This document shows, piece by piece, positions 1 to 8,870 of a DNA stretch of 64,000 nucleotides; the stretch's first letter is position 1; each line of letters starts with the position of its first letter. A program made the translations under genes and the position numbers. Where the stretch lies: contig SFIW01000001.1 of NCBI GenBank assembly GCA_004556055.1, positions 1 to 64,000 of the forward strand. Reading direction: 5' to 3'. The notes below the pieces were generated by a model. That model was not told the DNA's origin and searched no databases. It saw only the letters and a program-made list of their open reading frames with translations. The stretch comes from Planctomycetaceae bacterium (lineage in GTDB: Bacteria; Planctomycetota; Planctomycetia; Pirellulales; Thermoguttaceae).

Positions 1-701
1 GGAAGTCTTGTATCGTTCGATAGGATACGCATAATGGAAAATTCTTATTCTTTGCATGAAACAATAAAAGACTTCCAAGATTTTACGGGGGAAAGAAATT
101 TAAAACGATCTATGCGGATCCCCCTTGGCAATTTACAAACAGAACAGGGAAAGTCGCTCCAGAACATAAAAGGCTTAATCGTTATTCTACTATGAAGCTG
201 GCCGACATTATGGCGATTCCCGTTTCCAAGGTTCTTGAAGAGAAAGCCCACTTATACTTATGGATTCCCAACGCTCTTCTCCCAGAAGGATTGCGCGTTA
301 TGTAGGCTTGGGGATTTAAATACAAAACGAATCTTGTTTGGGAAAAAGTTCGTAAAGATGGAATGCCCGATGGACGGGGGGTTGGTTTTTATTTTCGTAA
401 TGTGACGGAACTTCTTCTTTTTGGAGTTAAAGGCGATAATAATAGAACATTGCAACCAGGTCGGAGTCAGGTCAATTTATTACGGTCAATGAAAAAAGAA
501 CATAGCCGCAAGCCCGATAGTTTCGTAGAGTTAATCGAGCAATGTTCGTCCGGCCCTTATCTTGAACTTTTTGCGAGAGGAAAGAGACCGGGTTGGGAAA
601 TGTGGGGGAACCAGGCGTCGGAAGATTATGAACCGAATTGGAATACCTATTCTAATCACACGACGGTTCAAAGCGCTTCTCAAAATCTCTTTGATCTTTA
701 G
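1..701 (+). pseudogene. MT-A70 family adenine methyltransferase, broken
   Basis: Translating the frame through 111 gives an MT-A70 methyltransferase: the DPPW catalytic motif (codons 117-128), then RTGKVAPEH, a LYLWIPNALL segment, AWGFKYKTNLVWEK, and after position 363 GRGVGFYFRNVTELLLFGVKG and ELFARGKRPGWEMWGNQ, all in family order. Two lesions break it. An in-frame TAG at 303-305 replaces a residue in the usual VM-x-AWGF context. The DPPW frame also has a TGA at 57-59 and no start codon after it, whereas the frame from position 1 (ATG at 34) runs openly into the gene from another phase, so a frameshift near 85-100 is likely. MT-A70 enzymes methylate adenine N6 in DNA or RNA and are common in phage and mobile DNA. 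The 5' end lies outside the window. Confidence 0.8.
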
Positions 702-750
702 ATTGAAGAACGTTTCTTACGCGACGTCGTAACAGAGGACATGGATCTTA

Positions 751-779
751 TTGCCTTTCGCGGTCGTTTGTGCTAGAAT
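751..779 (+). promoter_or_regulatory. sigma-70-like promoter for the zinc-ribbon membrane protein
   Basis: TTGCCT (751-756) and TAGAAT (774-779) are separated by 17 bases and lie about 70 bases upstream of the ATG at 850. Their position rules out a start for the next gene near 751. Confidence 0.55.
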
Positions 780-849
780 AACGCAAGCCCTGCCGCGAGC
801 AGGGGCGAAACAAACTGAACACAATAGCTTCGAGAAGTGGAGTGAGGTA

Positions 850-1752
850 ATGGCAATACGCGTAATATGCCCAGGGTGCATGACCTCCTTTGAGGTAGAC
901 GATCGTTTTGCGGGGAAAAGAGGTCCATGTCCAAAGTGCGGACATATTATTGAAATACCGAAGGAACAGGTAATCATTCATGCCCCCGACGATATTACAG
1001 ACGGGGGAAAGACGCGTAAGCTAACGGGGCATGACGCGCGCCCGATCAAGCAGCAGCTGATAACTCTTTCTCTCACTCAAGTAATTTTGGGATTTGTTGG
1101 CGTTCTTGTCGCGTGCGGTCTCTCGTATCTTGTCGGTCTTGCGCATAGCGCGTTGATCTCGACGATAGTTGGAGTAATCGGAGCTTTCCTCATCGCGTTT
1201 CCGATAGCCGATTTCGGTTACATGCTTGTTCGAGACGACAACGATTTGGAACTTCTTCTCGGGAATGAACGGCATAAGCGAGCTTTTTTTGCTTCTCTCG
1301 TCTTTGCGGGGTCTTGGTTGATCTTTGAGGGGCTCCTTTATTTTCTCGGGGGGACGGGCTTTATCGCGTGTATCTACCTCATACCGATCGCGATTGTGGG
1401 ATCGTTTGGAGCGTTGATCTTTTTCGACTGCAATTTTGGAAAGGCGTTGACGGTCTATCTCGTTTTTGCTTTTGCGGCGATTGTTTGCCGCGGACTGATT
1501 TTGACGGACGGCTATACCCCCTCGGGATGGATTTGGCAGGAACGGATGCGTTCGGTCGCGAGCAAACGCCCGGCGCCGAAGACGGAAACGCCGCCTGTTC
1601 CCGAACTTCCCCCTCAAGACACGGCGGAAGGCGAGGAGCAAAGCGCTTCGACTCCTGAAAAACCCGCTCAGGAGCCCGCGCAGCCCAAGAGTCCTCAGCT
1701 TGGTCGAGACGCGCCGAAAGTCGACCTGACGTCTGGCCAACGACGACGCTAA
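850..1752 (+). CDS. Zinc-ribbon (MJ0042-type) multi-pass membrane protein
   Basis: This 300-residue protein opens with a short zinc ribbon, ICPGCMTSFEVDD...GPCPKCGHII, in the first ~35 residues: two CxxC pairs as in the MJ0042 finger that planctomycetes attach to many proteins. After a linker come about five hydrophobic segments between residues ~75 and 230, and then a proline/glutamate/alanine-rich cytoplasmic-type tail of ~60 residues. The ATG at 850 is chosen because it has GGAG/GAGG just upstream and starts directly before the ribbon; the frame extends further upstream but runs through the promoter. The gene stands alone, with a terminator at 1795-1834. The role is unknown; the ribbon suggests a membrane-anchored binding or scaffold function (inference). 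Confidence 0.75.
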   Translation: MAIRVICPGCMTSFEVDDRFAGKRGPCPKCGHIIEIPKEQVIIHAPDDITDGGKTRKLTGHDARPIKQQLITLSLTQVILGFVGVLVACGLSYLVGLAHSALISTIVGVIGAFLIAFPIADFGYMLVRDDNDLELLLGNERHKRAFFASLVFAGSWLIFEGLLYFLGGTGFIACIYLIPIAIVGSFGALIFFDCNFGKALTVYLVFAFAAIVCRGLILTDGYTPSGWIWQERMRSVASKRPAPKTETPPVPELPPQDTAEGEEQSASTPEKPAQEPAQPKSPQLGRDAPKVDLTSGQRRR

Positions 1753-1794
1753 TCTCCCAGGCGTGTGATTCGCGAATAGTTTGAATCTGCCAAT

Positions 1795-1834
1795 AGAAAA
1801 AGACCTCTGATTTTCTCAGAGGTCTTTGTTTTTA
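1795..1834. terminator. Bidirectional intrinsic terminator
   Basis: A 12-bp perfect stem (1799-1810 with 1816-1827), a 5-base loop, a T-run on the plus side and an A-run before it. It can serve both the plus-strand membrane protein and the minus-strand small gene that ends at 1849. Confidence 0.85.
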
Positions 1835-1848
1835 ATCGCGCGCGACAA

Positions 1849-2088
1849 TCATTGCTGGGCGTTTTCGTTCTTGCGAAGGACGCCGGCGGCGACGAGCTTG
1901 TCGATCAGCTGTTGCATGCTGTTGAAAGCGGCGAGGAAGCCCTGGGGGGGCATAATGACTCGGAAGGCCGGTTCGGGAGTGGGAGCCTGTCCTTCGGCGC
2001 CGGGCTGAAGGGTGACCATGTCGAAACGAACCATGTTGCCAGCGAAGTGAATCTGACCGACTCCGTCAACGTAAAATTCTTTTTCCAT
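1849..2088 (-). CDS. Small conserved protein, DUF3467-like
   Basis: This 79-residue protein begins MEKEFYVDGVGQIHFAGN. A beta-rich N-terminal half (GNMVRFDMVTLQPG) is followed by RVIMPPQGFLAAFNSMQQL and a helical end. The pattern (strand, fDxvxLxPG, then 'P..f..' and a helix with L..xL) resembles the DUF3467 family, but this is only recognised by eye. The start at 2088 is preferred to upstream in-frame codons because a good promoter (2179-2207) sits where the longer form would be coding. No strong Shine-Dalgarno is seen. It follows the glutaminase-like genes on the same strand but has its own promoter. The function is not known. Confidence 0.6.
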   Translation of the reverse strand: MEKEFYVDGVGQIHFAGNMVRFDMVTLQPGAEGQAPTPEPAFRVIMPPQGFLAAFNSMQQLIDKLVAAGVLRKNENAQQ

Positions 2089-2178
2089 TTTGTTTCTCAT
2101 TCTCTTTCTTTTAAGGACAAAAGACGAAGAGCGCCTTCGGTTGAGTCCAAAAATGGCGCTCCTCTCCTCATAAACTCT

Positions 2179-2207
2179 AATATAGCAATTCCCCCGCCAA
2201 TTGACAA
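2179..2207 (-). promoter_or_regulatory. sigma-70-like promoter for the small DUF3467-like gene
   Basis: On the minus strand, TTGTCA (2202-2207) and TATATT (2179-2184) have a 17-base spacer. The predicted transcript start lies ~85 bases before the ATG at 2088. Confidence 0.6.
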
Positions 2208-2246
2208 TAGAAAAATTAGTCAAGTTAGCGAGGAGTCGCGCGAGTT

Positions 2247-4331
2247 TTATTTACGTAGCTCTTCTTGCGTTTCCATGAGCTTGATGTAGATTCCGCCGAC
2301 GACGGATCGCGCCTGGAAACCAACTTGTTTGGCCGTGCTGGTGTAGTACCAGTCGGTGAGGGGAACGCGCGGAGTGGTCGCGTCTACGAATTCGTAGATA
2401 GGAGCCATGAGCGCGTCGAAATCTTCCTGATTATCCGCAAGGGTCGCAGTCCAGACTTCCCAGTCAAGCTTGGTGTAGTCGGAGCGATTGTCGAGAGGAA
2501 GTCCGTACTTGTTGAGCTTCGTCTTATAGTACTTCATTTCCTTTTCGGTGACTTCCTTGGGGAAGAGCTTGAGATCGAGGAGACGATCCCAAACGATGTT
2601 GTACTTCATGCTCCAGGTGTCGGGACGGTCAAAGGCGAGACGGTAATGATCGCCGTCGTCGGCGAGCTTGACCCATTGAGCGGCGAATTCGTCCGCTTTT
2701 TCGCGGAATCGTTTCGCGTCGTCGGCGTATCCGGCGCGTTGGCAAAGATCGGCGTAGCAAGCGAGCGCGACGATCGCCTTCGCCGAGAGATTGGCGTTAT
2801 GAGCGAGGTGCCCCGCGAAGTCGTCGGTGCACAGCTGATTTTCCGGATCAAGACCCTTATCGAGAAGATATTCGGCCCAGGACTTGAGAATATCCCAATA
2901 TTCCTTAGCGTAGTCGACGCTCCCCGTGAGGCGGGCGTCAACGTCGAGAAGAATGAGCATATTCGCGGTTTCCTCAACGGGCATTTGATTGTCTTCAGAC
3001 TTTTCCCCGCCGCCGTAAACCTGTCCGTTCAAGAGAGGATATTGTCCTTCGTCGTGTGGAGAATAAGGCCAAGGCCATCTTCCGGACGCGGCGTATTCAA
3101 GAGGGGGATTCATCGAGGCTTCGAGAAGTTCCGTACTCAAAACGGCAAAGAGAGGTCCGGTGGGATAAATGAGGTCGACCGTTCCGCCGCAACCATTGCT
3201 GAAGTTTTCCTTAGAAGGAAGGAAAAGCTTTCCATTGGGGAGGACGGCGAGTTTGTGAGCGGCAATGGTTTGGGGATAAGTAATGGCGCAGAGGGCGGCG
3301 TATTTTTCCCCGCCGACTTTGGTCGCGAACGCCATGAGTTCATCGTTGAATTTAGCGCAGCGTTTGACGACGTCGCCGTACTGGGCGTTGACCGCTTCGA
3401 GCATCTCTTTCGCTTCCATACCGTCTTTGCGCCAATAAGGTCTGAGCTTTTCGCCAAGGAAAACAAGAGAGTATTCGTCGTCGTAAGCAAGAATGATAGA
3501 TTTCTGAACATTCTCGGCGCCAACCTTGCCGCAATTCATGGCGACGGCGGCGACAGGCCAATTGTCGCGAGCTTCTCGTGGGAAGTTCTTATCGTCTTCC
3601 TTGACGAGATCGCCGGACTTCAAGAATGTTTCGCGAGAAAGATCCGCGCCTGCGATAACGGTTTGGGCGTCGCCTTTCTTGGCGGCGACGTAGAAATATC
3701 CCCAGTCGATGCGGATATTATCGCCGGATTTCGCGAGAACTTCTTGAGATTCCGTCCCCATGCGGAGGAGATCGAGATTCTCGGTTTCTTCGCGAAGAGC
3801 GACGACTTTTTGTTCCGTGACGTTGACGCAGAGTTCGGCGGAAGCGTCAAAGTAAATTTTGACGTCGTGTTCTTTACCGTCGATCGACTTGACGTTCCAA
3901 GCGAGATAAGTCGCCGGATAGGAGAGGGTCATAAGATCGTCGGGAAGATTCGGGTTGGTGAAGACCAAATTGATTTCGACGCCCGCGTCTTGGAAGGTGT
4001 AGGTCGTCGTCGTCGGGAGAATAGCGACGTTCGTTTGATTCATCGCTTTCGCGGCGTCGACGAATTGACTCGGATTTCCCATCAGGCGGAAATTTTCACC
4101 GTCGACGCGGACGTAGGACGTCAGCGCGTTGATGTGTCCCGTCCAGTGCACTGGAAAGGAATCGGCGAGTTTATCCGTATTGGACCAGACCGAAAAATAG
4201 GGGTCGACGGCGATAAGCGGAACCGCAGGAGCGCGCAAGGGGTCGTTTGCAACCGCAAGGTTTGTCGCGACGAAGGTTGCGCATAACGCTACGAAAGCGA
4301 GCGCGCTTTTCTTAAACGTTGTGAGAGACAT
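2247..4331 (-). CDS. Secreted glutaminase A-like protein, copy 1
   Basis: This 694-residue protein starts with a signal peptide (MSLTTFKKSALAFVALCATF..., cleavage near AVA-ND). The mature protein opens LRAPAVPLIAVDPYFSVWS and then carries the domains seen in the fungal GtaA glutaminase family (DUF4964, DUF5127, DUF4965, DUF1793) in that order. The C-terminal half, with LDPENQLCTDDFAGHLAHNANLS and SMKYNIVWDRLL, has the look of an alpha/alpha-toroid. Family members are extracytoplasmic; Aspergillus GtaA releases glutamate from glutamine, but most bacterial members are untested and many lie in glycan-use loci, so the substrate here is open. It lies 81 bases after a close paralogue (4413-6515), a clear tandem duplication, and the two probably share a transcript. 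Confidence 0.8.
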   Translation of the reverse strand: MSLTTFKKSALAFVALCATFVATNLAVANDPLRAPAVPLIAVDPYFSVWSNTDKLADSFPVHWTGHINALTSYVRVDGENFRLMGNPSQFVDAAKAMNQTNVAILPTTTTYTFQDAGVEINLVFTNPNLPDDLMTLSYPATYLAWNVKSIDGKEHDVKIYFDASAELCVNVTEQKVVALREETENLDLLRMGTESQEVLAKSGDNIRIDWGYFYVAAKKGDAQTVIAGADLSRETFLKSGDLVKEDDKNFPREARDNWPVAAVAMNCGKVGAENVQKSIILAYDDEYSLVFLGEKLRPYWRKDGMEAKEMLEAVNAQYGDVVKRCAKFNDELMAFATKVGGEKYAALCAITYPQTIAAHKLAVLPNGKLFLPSKENFSNGCGGTVDLIYPTGPLFAVLSTELLEASMNPPLEYAASGRWPWPYSPHDEGQYPLLNGQVYGGGEKSEDNQMPVEETANMLILLDVDARLTGSVDYAKEYWDILKSWAEYLLDKGLDPENQLCTDDFAGHLAHNANLSAKAIVALACYADLCQRAGYADDAKRFREKADEFAAQWVKLADDGDHYRLAFDRPDTWSMKYNIVWDRLLDLKLFPKEVTEKEMKYYKTKLNKYGLPLDNRSDYTKLDWEVWTATLADNQEDFDALMAPIYEFVDATTPRVPLTDWYYTSTAKQVGFQARSVVGGIYIKLMETQEELRK

Positions 4332-4412
4332 TGTGTAAAAACGCCTTTCTGATAAATAGGTGTTGTAAAAGACGGCGACGAACCTTACGGGGCCCCGTCG
4401 TACGCAAATATT

Positions 4413-6515
4413 TTATTTCAATTCGTTTTCAAGCATCTTAATGAAGAGCCCGCCGACGACGGAACGTGCGCGGAAGCCCTTCATTTTCGCGTCGCTCGTG
4501 AAGTACCAGTCGGTTAGAGGAACGCGGTCGGGAGTGTCGTTGACAAAATCATAGAGGGGATTCATGAGCTGATCGAATCCTTGTCGATCGTCGGCGAGGG
4601 TCGCCACCCAAGCGATCCAGTCCGCCTTCGTAAAGTCGGCGCGATTGTCGAGCGGTAGCCCGTAACGATTCGAGACCGACGGATAGAACGCAAGCTCTTT
4701 CTTGACGATATCTTTTGAGAAGAGATTCAATCCCAGCAGTTTATCCCAAACGACGTTGTATTTTTGGCTCCATGAACCAGGACGATCAAACGCGAGGCGA
4801 TAATGGTCTCCGTCGTCGGCGAGGGTCGGCCACTTAGCGGCAAACTCTTCAGCTTTTTCGCGGAAGAATTTAGCGTCTTCTTCCTTTCCGGCGCGTTGGC
4901 AAAGGTCAGAGTAGCAGGCGAGCGCCACGATTGCCTTGATAGAGAGATTCGCGTTATGAGCAAAGTGTCCGGTAAAATCGTCCGTGCAAAGTTGGTTTTC
5001 TGGATCGAGTCCCTTTTCGACGAGATAATGCGCCCACTGCTGGAGAAGATCCCAATACTCAGCCGCATATTCGACGGAATTTTCGGCGCGAGCGACGACG
5101 TCGAACAAGACGAGCATATTCGCACATTCTTCGACGGGCATCTGTCGTTCTTCGGTCTTTTCTCCGCCGCCGTACATTTGGCCTTCCATGAGGGGATAGC
5201 AACCGAGATCATGAGGCGCGTAGGGCCATGGCCATCTTTCGCGAGAGTACTCCATAATCGGCGTCATCGTGCCTTTGAGCAACTCAATATTATAGACGAC
5301 AAAGAGAGGCGCGCCGGGGTATAGAACGTCGACGGTTCCAGCGCAACCGCCGCTGAGGTTTTCTTTGGAAATGAAGATGAGTTTTCCGTTAGGGAGCGTC
5401 GAGAGCTTGTGAGCGGCGATCGCCTGAGGATAAGCAATTGAACAGAGAGACGCGTACTTTTCGCCGCCGAGGCTTTCCGCGCGTTTCCAGAGCGAGTCGT
5501 CAAATTGTCGGCACCGTTCGACGATCGAGTCGTATTCTTTGACGGCGTTTTGCAGGAGAGAAAGGGCGTCGGCGCCGTCTTTGCGCCAGTATGGTTTGAG
5601 TTTTTCTCCGAACCAAGTCATGGAATAGACGTCGTCGTAGGCGAGCGCGAGCATTTTGGAAACGGCGTCGTTTCCGACTTTTCCGCAGTCAAAGGAAAGG
5701 GCGAGAACGGGCCAATCGTCGGACGCTTGACGCGGGAAATTTTTGTCGTCTTCCGCGGGCAAGGAGGCGTTTTTGACAAATGATTCGCGCGCTTCATCCG
5801 CAGGGGCAATAATCGTGTTAGCGTCTCCTTCTTTAACTGCGAGGTAGAGATATCCCCAGTCGATGCGAAGGTCGTCCCCCGATTTGGCGAGAATCGGCTG
5901 TTCTTCAGTGCCGACGCGCAAGACGTCGAGTCCTTGGCATGGAACGCGCTGAGCGACGACATTTTGGTCGAGGGAGTTGACGCACAGTTCGGCGGTCGCG
6001 TCGAAGTATATTTTGACGTCGTGTTCCTTGCCGTCGGTCGAGATCGCCGTCCAGGAGAGATAAGTCGCGGGGCGCGAGAGGAGTTCTAAATCGTCCGGAA
6101 GGTTAGGATTGGTAAAAACGAGGGAGATTTCGACGCCCGCGTCTTCGAAAGTATAAGCGGTATTTGTAGCGCGAACCGCGACTTGCGTTTGTCGCATGGC
6201 GTCGGGTAGCGCGCCGTCGACTTGAGGAACGCCCATGAGGCGATATGCTTTTCCGTCGATTGAGACGAGAGAGGTCAGGGCGTTGACTCGTCCGGTCCAG
6301 TGGACGGGGAAGGAGTCGGCAAGGTTGTCGGTATTCGACCAAACGCTAAAGTATGGATCGACGGCAACGAGCGGATATGCAGGCGCGCGAAGAGGGTCTT
6401 TCGTCCTGATAGAGTCGCGCGAGGAAGCGAGATCTTGCGCTCTAGTATATGAGAGCGAGGCGGAGAACGCGCAAATGGCGCATAGCGCGAATGCGACTAA
6501 TAAAGAATGTTTCAT
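4413..6515 (-). CDS. Secreted glutaminase A-like protein, copy 2
   Basis: This 700-residue paralogue of the next gene downstream has a signal peptide (MKHSLLVAFALCAICAFSAS, cleavage near TRA-QD). The mature start (LRAPAYPLVAVDPYFSVWS) and all later landmarks, DGKEHDVKIYFDATAELCVN, DLRIDWGYLYLA, DPENQLCTDDFTGHFAHNANL and VPLTDWYFTSDAK, match copy 1 in order and spacing; by eye well over half of the residues agree. Divergence is spread along the whole length, so the duplication is not recent. It starts 38 bases after comF on the same strand, with no obvious Shine-Dalgarno. Substrate and true activity are unknown, as for copy 1. Confidence 0.8.
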   Translation of the reverse strand: MKHSLLVAFALCAICAFSASLSYTRAQDLASSRDSIRTKDPLRAPAYPLVAVDPYFSVWSNTDNLADSFPVHWTGRVNALTSLVSIDGKAYRLMGVPQVDGALPDAMRQTQVAVRATNTAYTFEDAGVEISLVFTNPNLPDDLELLSRPATYLSWTAISTDGKEHDVKIYFDATAELCVNSLDQNVVAQRVPCQGLDVLRVGTEEQPILAKSGDDLRIDWGYLYLAVKEGDANTIIAPADEARESFVKNASLPAEDDKNFPRQASDDWPVLALSFDCGKVGNDAVSKMLALAYDDVYSMTWFGEKLKPYWRKDGADALSLLQNAVKEYDSIVERCRQFDDSLWKRAESLGGEKYASLCSIAYPQAIAAHKLSTLPNGKLIFISKENLSGGCAGTVDVLYPGAPLFVVYNIELLKGTMTPIMEYSRERWPWPYAPHDLGCYPLMEGQMYGGGEKTEERQMPVEECANMLVLFDVVARAENSVEYAAEYWDLLQQWAHYLVEKGLDPENQLCTDDFTGHFAHNANLSIKAIVALACYSDLCQRAGKEEDAKFFREKAEEFAAKWPTLADDGDHYRLAFDRPGSWSQKYNVVWDKLLGLNLFSKDIVKKELAFYPSVSNRYGLPLDNRADFTKADWIAWVATLADDRQGFDQLMNPLYDFVNDTPDRVPLTDWYFTSDAKMKGFRARSVVGGLFIKMLENELK

Positions 6516-6553
6516 CGTTGACTTGTTTGGAAAAAGAGGGTTGACAAAGGAAC

Positions 6554-7426
6554 TTAAGGCGAGGGGACGTTGATGGAGCGACGGCGTATTGCGTTGGCGC
6601 GAATTCCGGCGCGAGTCAGGACGGCGACGTAAACGGAGTCGGCGCCCGCCTCAACGAGAACACGAGCGACTTCGTTTACGGTCGCGCCCGTTGTAAAGGC
6701 GTCGTCGACGAGCAAAACGCGCTTTCCTTTGAAGGGCGCGTCGACTCCCGGTTGAAGACGGAGGGAAAAAGCGCCGCGAATATTGAGGGAACGTTCTTCC
6801 CGCGCGACGGTCGTTTGACTTTCGCGGGTTTTTTTCCGTTTTAATAGACGCGTGTAATCTGGAATTTCCAAGAGTATCGAGAGCGCTTTGGCGATTCTTT
6901 CCGGCGCGTTGACGCCGCCGCGTTTAAATCTCTTCTTAACCCAATACATGGGAACTCCGACGACACATTCTGGGTTGAAGTCTTGGATTTCGTTTCGTCG
7001 ATGAACGTAATACAGTTTTGCGGCGGCATATGCGAGGGAAGGGGACCGTCTGCGTTTTAACGTTGTAACGAGGATACGCGCCAGCCCGTAGTAGGGATGG
7101 AGAGGGCGCGCCGTTTGAAAGAACCAATCTTTATCGGAGCACTTTCCACAAAACCCCGTTTCCGTTGGATAAGGGAGCGCCGCCGCGCATCGTGCGCAAA
7201 AGTGGGAAGCCGGCGAGACTAACTTTTTTTGGCATCGCGGACAAATGAGAAAACTAAGGGGCGTTTCTTTCCAAAAAGGCGTTTTGTTCCATCTTTCGGC
7301 GGGGGCGGCGCAGATTTTGCATCTTGTCGGCCAAAGGAGTTGACGAAGGAGAGCGATTCCTCGAATCACAACAAGCCTCCCCCAACTTCCGTTTGATTTC
7401 TTATTGAAACGCTTCATCTTGGTCAT
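6554..7426 (-). CDS. comF: ComF family phosphoribosyltransferase-like protein
   Basis: This 290-residue protein has an N-terminal cysteine-rich region (C-x2-C, C-x2-C, C-x2-C and C-x2-C pairs between residues ~35 and 95) typical of the ComF double zinc ribbon. Next comes PYYGLARILVTTLKRRR and then a type I phosphoribosyltransferase domain with VVGVPMYWVKKRFKRGG and the PRPP loop VLLVDDAFTTGAT. ComF proteins are cytoplasmic and linked to DNA uptake and transformation in several bacteria; the biochemical role is unsettled. No other competence gene is in the window. The start used is the first ATG of MTKMKRFNKK; the second (MKRF) is equally possible, and neither has a clear ribosome site. Confidence 0.88.
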   Translation of the reverse strand: MTKMKRFNKKSNGSWGRLVVIRGIALLRQLLWPTRCKICAAPAERWNKTPFWKETPLSFLICPRCQKKLVSPASHFCARCAAALPYPTETGFCGKCSDKDWFFQTARPLHPYYGLARILVTTLKRRRSPSLAYAAAKLYYVHRRNEIQDFNPECVVGVPMYWVKKRFKRGGVNAPERIAKALSILLEIPDYTRLLKRKKTRESQTTVAREERSLNIRGAFSLRLQPGVDAPFKGKRVLLVDDAFTTGATVNEVARVLVEAGADSVYVAVLTRAGIRANAIRRRSINVPSP

Positions 7427-7583
7427 AGCGTCGCGGCGGAATTCCTAAAATTTTCTACAATATTCATTTTATCGATTTTACTGGATTTTTTTTAGATTAC
7501 AACTGAGCGACGTTAGATGCTCGAAATGACCTGTAGTAAAGACGTAGCGCCTGGATAAAAAGAGAAGAAAAAGAATTTTTTTG

Positions 7584-7612
7584 TTTACAGCGAGGGGACA
7601 GGGTATTATAAT
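7584..7612 (+). promoter_or_regulatory. Strong sigma-70-like promoter for the ROK kinase
   Basis: TTTACA (7584-7589), 17 bases, then consensus TATAAT (7607-7612). The likely transcript start is near 7619, giving a leader of ~157 bases before the ATG at 7776. Confidence 0.75.
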
Positions 7613-7618
7613 TCATGG

Positions 7619-7775
7619 ATAACGCGGTTTCTCTAGGAGTACCTGTCGTCAGCTTTCAACGAATAAATCAGATAGTTAGTTTGAAGAAAACTGCGTTAGG
7701 GTATTCGTAAGAAAAGAGAGAAGCGCATTTGATTTTGCGGCAACCACTTGTACATGCGTGATGGAGCGGTCTTTA
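7619..7775 (+). promoter_or_regulatory. Structured 5' leader of the ROK kinase gene
   Basis: The leader begins with bases 7621-7630, which can pair over ten consecutive positions (one G-U) with 7688-7697, enclosing a 57-base loop that itself contains short foldable pieces (AGGAGTACCT). A further small stem can form around 7727-7742. No known riboswitch class is recognised. Upstream, 7427-7583 is AT-rich and holds no gene that I can see. Confidence 0.4.
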
Positions 7776-8792
7776 ATGGCTCAAGAAACCAAGAAGAATT
7801 ATGTAGGGATCGACTTAGGCGGCACCAATATAAAAGTAGGCGTTTTAAACGACGCGGGCGAGACGCTTGCGTATCTTTCGACGCCGACGTTGGTAGAACG
7901 CGGAGCGGACGACGCCACGAAGAGAATGGCCGCCGCCGTACACGAAGCGATCACGAAAGCAGGTCTTAAACCGAGCGACGTCGCGGGCGTCGGTCTTGGT
8001 TCTCCTGGAACGCTTGATCTTCCATCCGGTTCTTTGGTTCGCCCCTCGAATCTTCCGGGTTGGGATTTCTTCCCGATACGCGATCGTCTTTCCGAGTATA
8101 GCGGTTTGCCGGTCACGTTTGCGCACGACGGTCCCGCCGCGGCGTTTGCCGAATATTGGGTAGGCGCGGGTAAAGGCGAAGAGGGCCTTATTCTTCTGAC
8201 TCTTGGGACGGGGGTAGGTTGCGGAATCGTTTTGAACGGTCACGTTTGGAACGGGACGCATAGTCACGGCGGGGAAGCGGGTCACAATCTGATCGATACT
8301 TCCGAGAACGCGCGTTGGTGCAAGTGCGGTCAGCGCGGGCACTTGGAAGCGTATGCAAGCGCGACGGGCGTAGCGAATCGCACGATCGAATATGTTGAAG
8401 CGGAATTCAAGACGAGCCTTACCCCTCGCGTTCGCGCGCGCAAACGTAACGACGAAGTTCCGAAGATGGTCTTCGAAGAAGCGGAGAAGGGGGACGAGTT
8501 GGCGATTCGCATCGTGAAGGAAACGGCGCGTTATCTTTCTCACGGTATGATTTCGCTGATCCATACGCTTGATCCGTCATGCCTCCTTCTTGGCGGCGCG
8601 ATGACGTTCGGCGGCGACGAGACGGCGACCGGTCGTCTCTTCTTGAAGACGGTGGAAGAAGAGACCCGTAGTCGCATCTTCCTACACCTTGCGGAACGTC
8701 TTCGTATCGCTTATGCGACGACGGGCAACGCCGCTGGTTATATTGGCGCGGCAGGTCTTGCGCGTCAAGAGAGGGAAGAAAGTCAGCAATGA
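7776..8792 (+). CDS. ROK family sugar kinase (glucokinase-like)
   Basis: This 338-residue cytoplasmic kinase phosphorylates a hexose, probably glucose, with ATP. It shows the phosphate-1 motif YVGIDLGGTNIKVGV near the N-terminus, GVGLGSPGTLD, the catalytic region VTFAHDGPAAAFAEYWVGAG, the phosphate-2 motif LLTLGTGVGCGIV, and the ROK signature GGEAGHNLIDTSENARWCKCGQRGHLEAY. In the zinc motif CxCGxxGC the third cysteine is histidine here. The ATG at 7776 has GGAG 9 bases upstream; an earlier GTG/ATG pair at 7758-7763 lacks a site. It precedes queE by 78 bases on the same strand and sits behind a strong promoter and a long structured leader. Confidence 0.88.
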   Translation: MAQETKKNYVGIDLGGTNIKVGVLNDAGETLAYLSTPTLVERGADDATKRMAAAVHEAITKAGLKPSDVAGVGLGSPGTLDLPSGSLVRPSNLPGWDFFPIRDRLSEYSGLPVTFAHDGPAAAFAEYWVGAGKGEEGLILLTLGTGVGCGIVLNGHVWNGTHSHGGEAGHNLIDTSENARWCKCGQRGHLEAYASATGVANRTIEYVEAEFKTSLTPRVRARKRNDEVPKMVFEEAEKGDELAIRIVKETARYLSHGMISLIHTLDPSCLLLGGAMTFGGDETATGRLFLKTVEEETRSRIFLHLAERLRIAYATTGNAAGYIGAAGLARQEREESQQ

Positions 8793-8870
8793 TTTTGAGG
8801 CAGGCGCGTTGCGACGCCGCGACGCGCGGTCTCTTTTAGGCTCGGCGAACCTCTTGGAGGCGCCTTTGTT

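Noticed and set aside
1021..1740. Arginine-rich 239-residue frame opposite the zinc-ribbon membrane protein
   Set aside because: Composition is that of an antisense shadow; no start site or family pattern.
2265..4286. A 673-residue open frame on the plus strand opposite the first glutaminase A-like gene
   Set aside because: It is the mirror of a well-supported gene; its length follows from the codon bias (few stops in the antisense frame), and the predicted protein has no known pattern.
4387..4398. Perfect 12-base palindrome ACGGGGCCCCGT between the two glutaminase-like genes
   Set aside because: Short and GC-only; could be part of a weak hairpin, but no T-run or promoter supports a function.
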